Positions 50,202 to 58,243 of a stretch of DNA of 64,000 nucleotides are shown here, piece by piece. The first letter of the stretch is position 1. Each line of letters opens with the position of its first letter. Both the position numbers and the translations under genes were made by a program. The notes beneath the pieces are model-generated. The model worked only from the letters and a program-made list of their open reading frames with translations. It searched no databases and had not been told where the DNA came from. Origin of the DNA: Leisingera sp. S132. Lineage in GTDB: Bacteria > Pseudomonadota > Alphaproteobacteria > Rhodobacterales > Rhodobacteraceae. The stretch is from positions 3,341,001 through 3,405,000 of the forward strand of contig NZ_CP083553.1 in assembly GCF_025144465.1 (NCBI RefSeq). Direction: 5' to 3'.

Positions 50202-51860
50202 TCAGGAAGGGTCGCGCCAGCGGTTCACGACCGGGTAGCGGCGGTCCAGCCAGAACGCGCGCCGGGTCAGCCGGGCGCCGGGAGCGGACTGGAAGCGTTT
50301 GTATTCGCTGATATAAACCAGATGCTCCACCCGTTTGGCCGTGTCCCGGTCAAAGCCGGCCGCGACACAATCTGCGATTGAGCCGTCCTGATCCACTAGA
50401 ATGTCGAGGATTGCATCCAGCACCGGGTAGTCCGGCAGGCTGTCGCTGTCCTTCTGATCCTCTCGCAGCTCGGCACTGGGCGGTTTGTCGATCACGTTGG
50501 GGCGGATCACTTCGCCCTCCGGCCCCATCATCCAGGGGCGGTGGTTGGCGTTGCGCCAGCGGCAGGTTTCGAACACCCGGGTCTTGTACAGATCCTTGAT
50601 CGGATTGTAGCCGCCGTTCATGTCGCCGTAGATGGTGGCATAGCCGACCGCGACCTCGGACTTGTTGCCAGTGGTCAGCAGCATTTCCCCGAACTTGTTG
50701 GACATCGCCATCAGCAGCAGGCCCCGCAGGCGGGACTGGATGTTTTCCTCCGTCAGGCCCGGCTCCATGCCTTCGAACAGCGGTGCCAGCGTGCTGGTGA
50801 TGGCAGCCCGGCCCTCGGAGATCGGCACATAGTCGTAATGCACGCCCAGCGCCTTGGCGACGGCTTCGGCATCGTCAAGCGATTCACGGCTGGTGTACTC
50901 GGAGGGCAGCATCACGCAGCGGACGTTATCGGCGCCCAGCGCATCAACCGCGATGGCGGCAACAATGGCCGAGTCCACACCGCCGGACAGACCCAGCAGA
51001 ACCTTCTTGAAGCCGGTCTTGCCCATGTAGTCGCGCAAGGATTCCACCATCACCCGGTAGTCCTGCTCCCATGCGTCAGGCAAATGCGCCTTTTCGCCTT
51101 CAACCGCGCGCCAGCCGTCCTCCGTGCGCTCCAGATCGAGATGGGCATAAGCTTCGTCAAACACCGGCATCTGCAGCGCCAGCGCACCGCCCGGGTTCAG
51201 CACGAAGGAGCCGCCGTCAAAAACCTGATCGTCCTGGCCGCCCACCATGTTCAGATAGATCACTGGCAGATGGGTTTCGACAGAGCGCGCGACCATGTGG
51301 TTGAAGCGCACCTCCATCTTGTTGCGGAAATAAGGCGAGCCGTTGGGGATCAGCAGGAACTCTGCGCCGGTCTCAGCCAGGGTTTCCGCGACATCCTCGT
51401 GCCAGCCGTCCTCGCAGATGGGGGAACCGATGCGGGTATTGCCAACCGCGTAAGGGCCGCCCAGCGGGCCGGCATCAAAGATCCGCACCTCGTCGAAAAC
51501 AGTCTCGTTCGGCAGGTGGTGCTTGAGGCTGCGCGAGGCAATCTTGCCGCCCTTGAGGATCAGGTAGGCATTGTAAAGTTTGGTCCCCTCGACCCAGGGG
51601 CTGCCAATTGCCAGCGCCGGGCCGTCCGCACAGTCTGCCGCCAGTTTCTCTACCTCGGCGATGGCGGCGGTGTGGAAGGCCGGCTTCATCACCAGGTCCT
51701 GGGTGTTGTAGCCGGTGATGAACATTTCCGGCAGCGCCACCAGGTCGGCGCCGGCCTTGCGGCCCTCCTCCCAGGCGGCGCGGGCCTTGGCGGCGTTGCC
51801 TGCCAGGTCGCCGACGGCGGGGTTCAGCTGCGCCAGTGTCACGCGGAAACGGTCTGCCAT
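50202..51860 (-). CDS. nadE: Glutamine-dependent NAD+ synthase
   Basis: A 552-residue two-domain enzyme. The N-terminal nitrilase-like glutaminase domain has PEMFITGYNTQD (catalytic Glu), a Lys in LKHHLPNETVFDE and Cys in SPICEDGWHED. The C-terminal NAD-synthase domain has the P-loop LGLSGGVDSAIVA. It converts deamido-NAD to NAD with glutamine as donor, and pairs functionally with NadD at 29918. The ATG at 51860 has AAGGG upstream. Confidence 0.95.
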   Translation of the reverse strand: MADRFRVTLAQLNPAVGDLAGNAAKARAAWEEGRKAGADLVALPEMFITGYNTQDLVMKPAFHTAAIAEVEKLAADCADGPALAIGSPWVEGTKLYNAYLILKGGKIASRSLKHHLPNETVFDEVRIFDAGPLGGPYAVGNTRIGSPICEDGWHEDVAETLAETGAEFLLIPNGSPYFRNKMEVRFNHMVARSVETHLPVIYLNMVGGQDDQVFDGGSFVLNPGGALALQMPVFDEAYAHLDLERTEDGWRAVEGEKAHLPDAWEQDYRVMVESLRDYMGKTGFKKVLLGLSGGVDSAIVAAIAVDALGADNVRCVMLPSEYTSRESLDDAEAVAKALGVHYDYVPISEGRAAITSTLAPLFEGMEPGLTEENIQSRLRGLLLMAMSNKFGEMLLTTGNKSEVAVGYATIYGDMNGGYNPIKDLYKTRVFETCRWRNANHRPWMMGPEGEVIRPNVIDKPPSAELREDQKDSDSLPDYPVLDAILDILVDQDGSIADCVAAGFDRDTAKRVEHLVYISEYKRFQSAPGARLTRRAFWLDRRYPVVNRWRDPS

Positions 51861-52041
51861 GCTGCTTGGGCCCTTTGTGAAATACCTCTCCCAGCCATTT
51901 ACCAGATTGACCGCCAAGGAAAAGGGCAAGGGGGCAGGCCAGGGAAAAGACATTGCGGCCCGTGTTGCGGTAGCTTAGTTTCCGGGCGAGCAACCCAATA
52001 TGGCAGCAGCACCGCAATTTCTGGGCAGGCAGAGGCTTTCA

Positions 52042-53478
52042 ATGACCCGTTTCGGCACCGCATTCGCGCTTTCCACCCTCCTGGCACTGGCCGCCCCTGC
52101 GCTGGCGCAGGACGGCGAGGTCATCACCACCCAGGACGAGATCGGCGGCGTCTATGAAGGCACCTTCAAGGGCGGGCTGCAGCATGGCACCGGCACCTAC
52201 AAGCTGCCGAACGGCTATGAATACAGCGGCGAATGGGTCGAAGGCGAAGTGCGCGGCCAGGGCGTGGCGCGGTTCCCCGACGGTTCGGTCTATGAAGGCG
52301 AGTTTGCGCAAGGCAAGCCGCACGGGCTGGGTAAGCTGACCCGGGCTGACGGCAGCACCTACGAGGGCAGCTGGCAGGACGGCCAGATCCACGGCGACGG
52401 AACCTCAGTCTATACCAGCGGCGTGCGCTACCAGGGCAGCTTTGCCGATGGCAAGCGGCACGGCCAGGGCGTGATGACCTCTCCCGATGGCTATACCTAC
52501 AACGGCGGCTGGGTTGAGGGCCGCCAGGAAGGCCAGGCCCGGATCACCTACGCGGACGGCACCGTTTACGAGGGTTTGGTCGCGGACGGCCAGTTGCAGG
52601 GCCAGGGCCGGCTCGAAACTCCGGAGGGGCTGATCTACGAGGGCGAATGGGCAGCCAGCCAGATGCAAGGCACCGGACGCCAAGTGCACCCCAATGGCGA
52701 TATCTACGAAGGCGAGCTGCAGAACACCCGCCGCCATGGCCATGGGAAAATGACCTATGCCAATGGTGACGTCTATGTCGGCGAATTCGCCGACGACCAG
52801 CGCCACGGAACAGGCACGATCACCGAGAAAGACGGCTATACCTACACCGGCGACTGGGCAAAGGGCCAGATCGACGGAAAAGGGACGATGACCTACCCCG
52901 ATGGCTCAATCTATGAGGGCGAGTTCCGCGATGATCTGGCCGAAGGCAAGGGCAAGATCACCTATCCGGACGGCGCCACCTATGAAGGCGATTGGGTGGC
53001 CGGGGTAATCGAGGGCCAAGGCACCACCGTCTATCCCAATGGGCTGACCTATACCGGCGGTTTCAAGAGCGCCCAGAACCATGGCCACGGTGTGATGACC
53101 TATGCCGACGGCTACCGGTATGAAGGCGGCTGGCAAGACTCGCAGCGCCATGGGCAAGCAACGGTGACCTACGCCGACGGCTCCTTCTACACTGGCGAGT
53201 TTGTTAGCAACCAGCGCCACGGCCAGGGCAAGATCGTGATGCCCAATGGCTTCATTTATGAAGGCGAATGGCAGGAGGGCAAGATCCTGGGCCAAGGCGT
53301 TGCGACTTATGCCAACGGCGATGTTTACGAGGGCAGCTTTGTCAACGGCAAGCGGCAGGGGGCTGGCACGATGAAATATGCGACTGGCGTACAGGAAGAC
53401 GGCACCTGGGAAAACGGTGCGCTGGTCAGCGGCGGTGCAGGGGCCGCAGAACAGGCTGAAACGGGGCAGACCGAGTAA
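52042..53478 (+). CDS. Secreted MORN-repeat protein
   Basis: A 478-residue protein. A signal peptide (about 22 residues, cleaved at ALA-QDG) precedes about 18 contiguous MORN repeats of 23 residues, each of the YEGxxxxGxxHGxGxxxxxxG form. They run from about residue 38 to 450, then a short acidic tail follows. MORN arrays in eukaryotes bind membranes, and in bacteria they are found in exported scaffold-like proteins of unknown role. No enzyme domain accompanies it. Terminator immediately downstream. Confidence 0.92.
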   Translation: MTRFGTAFALSTLLALAAPALAQDGEVITTQDEIGGVYEGTFKGGLQHGTGTYKLPNGYEYSGEWVEGEVRGQGVARFPDGSVYEGEFAQGKPHGLGKLTRADGSTYEGSWQDGQIHGDGTSVYTSGVRYQGSFADGKRHGQGVMTSPDGYTYNGGWVEGRQEGQARITYADGTVYEGLVADGQLQGQGRLETPEGLIYEGEWAASQMQGTGRQVHPNGDIYEGELQNTRRHGHGKMTYANGDVYVGEFADDQRHGTGTITEKDGYTYTGDWAKGQIDGKGTMTYPDGSIYEGEFRDDLAEGKGKITYPDGATYEGDWVAGVIEGQGTTVYPNGLTYTGGFKSAQNHGHGVMTYADGYRYEGGWQDSQRHGQATVTYADGSFYTGEFVSNQRHGQGKIVMPNGFIYEGEWQEGKILGQGVATYANGDVYEGSFVNGKRQGAGTMKYATGVQEDGTWENGALVSGGAGAAEQAETGQTE

Positions 53479-53494
53479 ACCTGGTGGGATGAGA

Positions 53495-53521
53495 GGCGCG
53501 CCAGGGTGGCGCGCCTTTTTT
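53495..53521 (+). terminator. Rho-independent terminator of the MORN gene
   Basis: GGCGCGCC-AGGGT-GGCGCGCC is followed by TTTTTT, 17 bp past the stop codon. Confidence 0.93.
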
Positions 53522-53524
53522 GTT

Positions 53525-54190
53525 TCAACCGATGCGGATGCGGCTCAGGTGGTCGGGCATCGCGACACCCTCCAGATTGGCAGGATCGGGCTGCGGCGGC
53601 TGCAGCTCCATCGCCATCGGCACCACACCCGCCCAGATCGGCAGGAGATAATCCTGTTCGTCATCCTTAGGCGGGCCGGAGCGGATCTTGGCCGCCCCTT
53701 CCTCAATCGGCATCCTTAGCAGCGCAGTTGCCTTCAGCTCCTGTGCGGTCATCGGGCGCAAGGTTTCCCAGCGGCCGGGGAAGATCTGATCCACCATCGT
53801 TTTGAGACTGGCAGCCTTGGCGTCCTCGTCCGTTACCTGCTCTGCCACGCCGAACAGCATTGCCGAGCGGAAGTTGACCGAGTGGTGAAACGCCGAGCGC
53901 GCCAGAACGTAGCCGTCCATGCAGGTGACACTCAGGCAGACCTCTGCCCCGGCCATCGCACGGATGGCGCGGCTGGCGGCGGAGCCGTGCCAATAGACGT
54001 GATCGCCCTCGCGCCATTGCAGGGTGGGCAGCACCGAGGTGGCACCATTGATCTGATAGCCGATGTGGGCCAGCGGCATGGCGTCGAGCACCCGATACAC
54101 GTTTTCACGGTCATAGAGCCCGCGTTCATGGGCGCGGCGCAGGCGGCTGCGCTCCGTTTTCAGGGCGGCTTCTGGTTCGGGCTGGCGCAT
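53525..54190 (-). CDS. Pyridoxamine 5'-phosphate oxidase-fold (NimA/FMN-binding) protein
   Basis: A 221-residue split-barrel flavin protein. Residues 18-105 carry RGLYDRENVYRVLDAMPLAHIGYQI (split) and YWHGSAASRAIRAM, the family motif for FMN or PLP-like binding. The ATG follows GAGG. It diverges from a MocR-type PLP regulator over 113 bp. This gene order is typical of PNPOx-like enzymes or detoxification flavoproteins controlled by MocR, so the target vitamer may be the inducer. Confidence 0.88.
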   Translation of the reverse strand: MRQPEPEAALKTERSRLRRAHERGLYDRENVYRVLDAMPLAHIGYQINGATSVLPTLQWREGDHVYWHGSAASRAIRAMAGAEVCLSVTCMDGYVLARSAFHHSVNFRSAMLFGVAEQVTDEDAKAASLKTMVDQIFPGRWETLRPMTAQELKATALLRMPIEEGAAKIRSGPPKDDEQDYLLPIWAGVVPMAMELQPPQPDPANLEGVAMPDHLSRIRIG

Positions 54191-54235
54191 GGGCTGACCT
54201 CATGTTTCTTGTTGTTTCCCGCGACAGCTACGCGC

Positions 54236-54287
54236 AAACTGGCCTCAGATTAACTTCCAGTTTTCGACAAAATGAACAGTCCAGTTT
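54236..54287. promoter_or_regulatory. Candidate MocR operator repeats
   Basis: AAACTGG (54236-54242) and CCAGTTT (54257-54263) form an inverted repeat. A further CCAGTTT lies at 54281-54287, 24 bp on. MocR proteins bind such spaced repeats. The site fills the gap between the divergent genes. Confidence 0.65.
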
Positions 54288-54303
54288 GATCGACCTGTCC
54301 AGC

Positions 54304-55662
54304 ATGGTTTCCGAAGGCAGCGCGGAGCCGCTGTATCAGCAGATCGTTGTGGCGCTGCGCCGCCGGATCAGCGACGGCAGCCTGGAACTGGGCACCCGGC
54401 TGCCATCATCGCGGGCGCTGGCGCAGGATCTGGGAGTGGCGCGCTCCACCGTGGTGACTGCCTATGACCAGCTGGTGGCGGAAGGGTTTGCGGAACCGCG
54501 GCAGGGCGCCGGGATCTTTGTTTGCGACGTGGCGCCGATCCGCCCTCCTGAGGTTCCCGCGACGCCGGTTGCAGCGGTTCCGCCGCCCGCGCCAAGCCTG
54601 CTGCTGCCCGGCGCGCCGGATCCTGGGGTTTTTCCGGCCCGGCCCTGGGCGCGCTGTGTTTCACGTGTGGCAAGGATGGACCCGCTGAGCCTGAGCCACC
54701 AGGAGGACAGCTTTGGCGACCCGGAGCTGCGCCGGGAAATCGCGGCCTATGCCGCACGCTGGCGCGGCATCGCCTGCAGCGCGGAGCAGGTGCTGGTGAC
54801 CAGCGGCGCGCGGGAAGCGCTGGAACTGGCGATGGAGTTTCTGGTGGAGGGGGAGGATATCGCGCTGGAGGCCCCCGGCTTCACCCCGACCCGGCGGTTT
54901 GCGCAGGCCCGCGGCTGGCCGGTCCACTGGCTGCGGGCTGGTGCGCGCGGGGCCATAGTGCCGCAGCATATGGCCAAGGTCACGCTGCTGACGCCTTCGC
55001 ATCAATTCCCGCTGGGCGGCACCCTGCCGGTGCCGCGGCGCCAAGCCTTTCTGCAGGCTGCCAAGGACCGGGGCGGCTGGATCATCGAGGACGATTTCGA
55101 CAGCGAGTTCCGTTATGGCGGCCAGCCGGTGCCGGCTATGGCCGCTTTGGACCGCGAGGGGCGGTGCATCTACGTCGGCACCTTTTCCAAGACGTTTTCC
55201 CACGCGCTGCGTCTGGGCTATGCGATCCTGCCGCCGGGCCTGGTGCCGCGGTTCCGGGCGCAGTTCATCCACCCAAGCGCAGGCGCCGCCATCACCGCGC
55301 AGAGGCCGCTGGCGGAATTCATGGCGACGGGCCAGTACGACCGCCACATCCGCCGCGCCCGCAGGCTCTATGCAGAACGCTATGCCGCGGCGGCTGAGGC
55401 GCTGGCAGACTGGCCGGAGGCGCTGGGATATTTTCAGCGCCACAATGCCGGGATGCAGATCGCATTTCACCTGAAGGACAGGCAGAACGACACGGAGATT
55501 TGCCGCCGCGCCGCTGCGGCAGGGTTTGGCATCCGGCCGCTGTCGGCGCACGACCCGGACGGCGCGGCACAGGGACTGCTGATCGGTTTTTGCCAGTCGC
55601 AGGCTGAGGACCTGCCAAACCTGATCGCCGGGCTGCGCCGGATTGTGGAGAACACCAGCTAG
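54304..55662 (+). CDS. MocR-type GntR/aminotransferase fusion regulator
   Basis: A 452-residue two-domain regulator. The N-terminal GntR winged helix has EPLYQQIVVALRRRI and GTRLPSSRALAQDLGVARSTV. The C-terminal fold-type I aminotransferase domain has DDFDSEFRY and FSKTFSHALRLGYAI, where Lys would bind PLP. MocR proteins sense PLP and an amine and regulate PLP or amino-acid genes. ATG 54304 is chosen because the operator repeats lie just upstream; a longer frame from 54202 would cover them. Confidence 0.9.
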   Translation: MVSEGSAEPLYQQIVVALRRRISDGSLELGTRLPSSRALAQDLGVARSTVVTAYDQLVAEGFAEPRQGAGIFVCDVAPIRPPEVPATPVAAVPPPAPSLLLPGAPDPGVFPARPWARCVSRVARMDPLSLSHQEDSFGDPELRREIAAYAARWRGIACSAEQVLVTSGAREALELAMEFLVEGEDIALEAPGFTPTRRFAQARGWPVHWLRAGARGAIVPQHMAKVTLLTPSHQFPLGGTLPVPRRQAFLQAAKDRGGWIIEDDFDSEFRYGGQPVPAMAALDREGRCIYVGTFSKTFSHALRLGYAILPPGLVPRFRAQFIHPSAGAAITAQRPLAEFMATGQYDRHIRRARRLYAERYAAAAEALADWPEALGYFQRHNAGMQIAFHLKDRQNDTEICRRAAAAGFGIRPLSAHDPDGAAQGLLIGFCQSQAEDLPNLIAGLRRIVENTS

Positions 55663-55672
55663 GGCCAGCCAA

Positions 55673-55703
55673 AGAAAAAGCCTTCCCGGATGCCCGGGAA
55701 GGC
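55673..55703 (-). terminator. Terminator of the AGCS symporter gene
   Basis: GCCTTCCCGG and CCGGGAAGGC form a hairpin. On the minus strand it is followed by TTTTTCTTT. It also follows the MocR gene on the + strand within 20 bp. Confidence 0.85.
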
Positions 55704-55738
55704 CTGTCTCATTCAGCTTTGATCAGGCGGGGCCTGTG

Positions 55739-57283
55739 TCAGCCGTACTTCTTGATCTCACCCGACTTCAGGCGCGCCATATAGCTGTTCAGCTCTGCCT
55801 TGACGACCGGCATCAGGAAGTAGAGCGCGATGATGTTGACCACCGCCATGGCAAAGATTGCCGCGTCGGAGAAGTCGATCACCGGGCCGAGGTTTGCAGC
55901 TGCGCCGATCACAACGAAGATGCAGAAGATCACCTTGAACACCAGCTCGGTAGTCTGACCTTCGCCGAACAGGAAGGTCCAGGCCTTGAGACCGTAGTAG
56001 GACCAGCTGATCATGGTGGAGAAGGCGAACAGGATCACCGCCAGCGCCAGCACGTACTGGAACCAGCCGAAGGCCGAGGAGAAGGCTGCCGAAGTCAGCG
56101 CCACGCCCTTGTTGCCATCCACGGTCTGGATGGTGCTTGCGCCTTCATCCAGCAGGTACAGGCCAGTGTTCGGGTCCTGGATCAGCTGGCCGGTGATGAT
56201 GATCACCAGCGCGGTCATGGTACAGATTACCACGGTGTCGATGAAGGGCTCGAGCAGCGACACGAAACCTTCGGTGATCGGTTCTTTGGTTCTCACTGCA
56301 GAGTGTGCAATCGCCGCAGAGCCAACGCCGGCTTCGTTCGAGAAGGCTGCCCGCTTGAAGCCTTGGATCAGCGCACCAACCATGCCGCCGGCAACACCCG
56401 CACCGGTGAAGGCACCGTTGAAAATCTCCCCGAAGGCCCAACCGATCTTGTCCGCGTTCATCGCCAGAATGACCAGCGCAGCCGCCACATACATAACACC
56501 CATGAACGGAACGACCTTTTCGGTGACGCGGGCAATGGACTTGAGGCCGCCGACAATCACGGCAAACACCACCGTGGCGAAGACAACACCGGTGATCCAG
56601 CCCGGGTAATCGCCCACGACGCCAGAGATCTGCGCGTGCGCCTGGTTCGCCTGGAACATGTTGCCGCCGCCAAAGGCGCCGAGGATACAGAACACCGAAA
56701 ACAGCACCGCCAGGAACTTGCCCATTGGCAGGCCCCGTTCAGCAAAGCCCTTGGTCATGTAGTACATCGGGCCGCCGGAGACATGGCCGTCCTCAAACTC
56801 ATTGCGGTACTTCACGCCCAGGGTGCATTCGGTGAACTTCGACGCCATACCCATCAGGCCGGCCAGGATCATCCAGAAGGTTGCACCGGGGCCGCCGATG
56901 CCGACTGCCACCGCGACGCCGGCGATATTGCCAAGGCCGACGGTGCCCGACAGCGCGGTTGCCAGCGCCTGGAAGTGGCTGACCTCACCCGCGTCGTTGG
57001 GGTCGGAGTAATCACCTTTGACCAGCGAAATCGAGTGCGGGAAGGCACGGAACTGGATCAGGCCGAAGTAGACTGTGAATACGGTGGCCGCGACGACCAG
57101 CCAGGCCACGATCCAGGGGAAGCTGGTGCCGGGGAACGGGCTGAAGATCAGGTTGACGAACCAGCCGGTGGAGCTGGCAAACAGCTCATTGACGCGTTCG
57201 TCGACGGATTGTGCCATCGCCGGGGCGGTTGCCGCCAGCAGCAGCGGCGCAGACAGGGCTGCCGCCTTGATTGATTTCCTCAT
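55739..57283 (-). CDS. Sodium:alanine (AGCS) symporter
   Basis: A 514-residue membrane protein, about 11 helices. A signal-like N-terminus and GLGNIAGVAVAVGIGGPGATFW, the AGCS signature (around residue 120), are followed by FKRAAFSNEAGVGSAAIAHSA (around 300). It transports alanine or glycine with sodium. The gene begins 21 bp after the stop of the UspA gene, and the two probably share a transcript. Terminator at 55673-55703. Confidence 0.94.
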   Translation of the reverse strand: MRKSIKAAALSAPLLLAATAPAMAQSVDERVNELFASSTGWFVNLIFSPFPGTSFPWIVAWLVVAATVFTVYFGLIQFRAFPHSISLVKGDYSDPNDAGEVSHFQALATALSGTVGLGNIAGVAVAVGIGGPGATFWMILAGLMGMASKFTECTLGVKYRNEFEDGHVSGGPMYYMTKGFAERGLPMGKFLAVLFSVFCILGAFGGGNMFQANQAHAQISGVVGDYPGWITGVVFATVVFAVIVGGLKSIARVTEKVVPFMGVMYVAAALVILAMNADKIGWAFGEIFNGAFTGAGVAGGMVGALIQGFKRAAFSNEAGVGSAAIAHSAVRTKEPITEGFVSLLEPFIDTVVICTMTALVIIITGQLIQDPNTGLYLLDEGASTIQTVDGNKGVALTSAAFSSAFGWFQYVLALAVILFAFSTMISWSYYGLKAWTFLFGEGQTTELVFKVIFCIFVVIGAAANLGPVIDFSDAAIFAMAVVNIIALYFLMPVVKAELNSYMARLKSGEIKKYG

Positions 57284-57304
57284 GACTGTCCTCTGCTTTT
57301 TTCT

Positions 57305-57739
57305 TTAGGGAACGATGGTGACCGGAACCGGTGCCGCTTGGGCCAGGCTGCCCGCGACAGAGCCGAACAGCCGCGAAGACAACCCGGAATGGCCAGTGCG
57401 GCCAATGATCAGGTGGCTTGCACCATGTTTCTTGATCACATCAATCAGGGTTTCGGCGATATGGCCGTATTTCAGCTCGGTTGTAACGGTGACACCGTCA
57501 TCTTCCAGACTTTTGCAGACGGGGGCCAGCAAGGCGCTTTCTGCTCTTTTCAGTTCTTCCTCACGGCGCTTGTGGCGCTGCTCGATCTCCTCCGGGGTGA
57601 GGAAAGAATAGGGCGACCATTCCAGCACATGCGCGATCACCAGCTCTGCCCCTTGCGCTTTGGCAAGGCTGACGGCAAAGGCAAGCGCCGATTTGGCGGC
57701 CTCGCTGTCGTCATATCCAAGGACAATTTTATTCGACAC
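57305..57739 (-). CDS. Universal stress protein UspA family
   Basis: A 144-residue UspA. It starts MSNKIVLGYDDSEAAKSALAFA. The ATP motif GRTG-x9-GS occurs in IIGRTGHSGLSSRLFGSVAG, complete, in contrast with the paralogue at 16307. It precedes the AGCS gene and probably shares its promoter. The family responds to stress or energy limitation. The 250 bp upstream have no gene. Confidence 0.94.
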   Translation of the reverse strand: MSNKIVLGYDDSEAAKSALAFAVSLAKAQGAELVIAHVLEWSPYSFLTPEEIEQRHKRREEELKRAESALLAPVCKSLEDDGVTVTTELKYGHIAETLIDVIKKHGASHLIIGRTGHSGLSSRLFGSVAGSLAQAAPVPVTIVP

Positions 57740-58054
57740 TTTTTCCTCCTATCGATGGCGCATTCCCCTAAGGGAGCGCCGGATCCGGGGTGTCAACGCC
57801 GGAAAAACCGCCAGCGCAAGACCCATTGCCGTTCCCGCCTCACAAAAAAGGCTCAGTGCGGACAAACTGCCGCATTGAAACTGCGGCAGGTCCTTACTTA
57901 TATTATACCGCTTTTTCAATATTGTCTTGCACTTACCGCATACGGCGGCATGCAGCGCTGATAAATCGGTGCCGTGCCGCAACGGCAACTGGTGAAACCG
58001 CGCCGGGCAGAATCCCTCTTTCCATTCGCCTGCGCCTCTGTATAAATCCCTGCC
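57740..58054. other. Divergent intergenic region between uspA-AGCS and leuA leader
   Basis: No gene. It contains the hairpin CTGCCGCA/TGCGGCAG (57867-57889) and should carry two promoters. A TATAAA at 58041-58046 lies just before the leader ORF. Confidence 0.45.
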
Positions 58055-58141
58055 ATGACCATTTGCGCAGATATCACCCTTGCCGCCGCCGCGTCCCGCG
58101 GTGCCGCTCTGCGCGCCCTACTGATCCTAGCCCGCCTCTGA
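58055..58141 (+). CDS. leuL: leuA leader peptide
   Basis: 28 codons, ATG 58055 to TGA 58141. It ends LRALLILARL, five Leu and an Ile in ten residues, with two rare CTA codons. It is upstream of leuA and its stop codon is inside a strong hairpin. This fits a leucine-responsive attenuator leader. No strong ribosome site is seen, and a TATAAA box a few bases upstream suggests a leaderless transcript. Confidence 0.65.
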   Translation: MTICADITLAAAASRGAALRALLILARL

Positions 58142-58188
58142 GCGTGCCCTTCCGGCGCGCCCGCTCAGAGGATTGCCGCACGCGCGCC
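58135..58188 (+). promoter_or_regulatory. Alternative hairpins of a leu attenuator
   Basis: Hairpin A: CCTCTGAGCG (58135-58144) with CGCTCAGAGG (58162-58171), covering the leader stop codon. Hairpin B: GGCGCGC (58154-58160) with GCGCGCC (58182-58188), which crosses A so that only one can form. No T-run follows, so translation-based control is as likely as termination. Confidence 0.55.
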
Positions 58189-58243
58189 ATCGAAGGCTAT
58201 GAATGCCCTGGAAGGGCCTAGGACAGAGACAAGAGATACCATC

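Noticed and set aside
54202-54303. Upstream start for the MocR gene
   Set aside because: It would leave only 11 bp between divergent start codons and would place the operator repeats in the coding part.
57740-58054. Possible glycine or amino-acid riboswitch before uspA-AGCS
   Set aside because: Only one hairpin is visible and no conserved aptamer pattern could be recognised.
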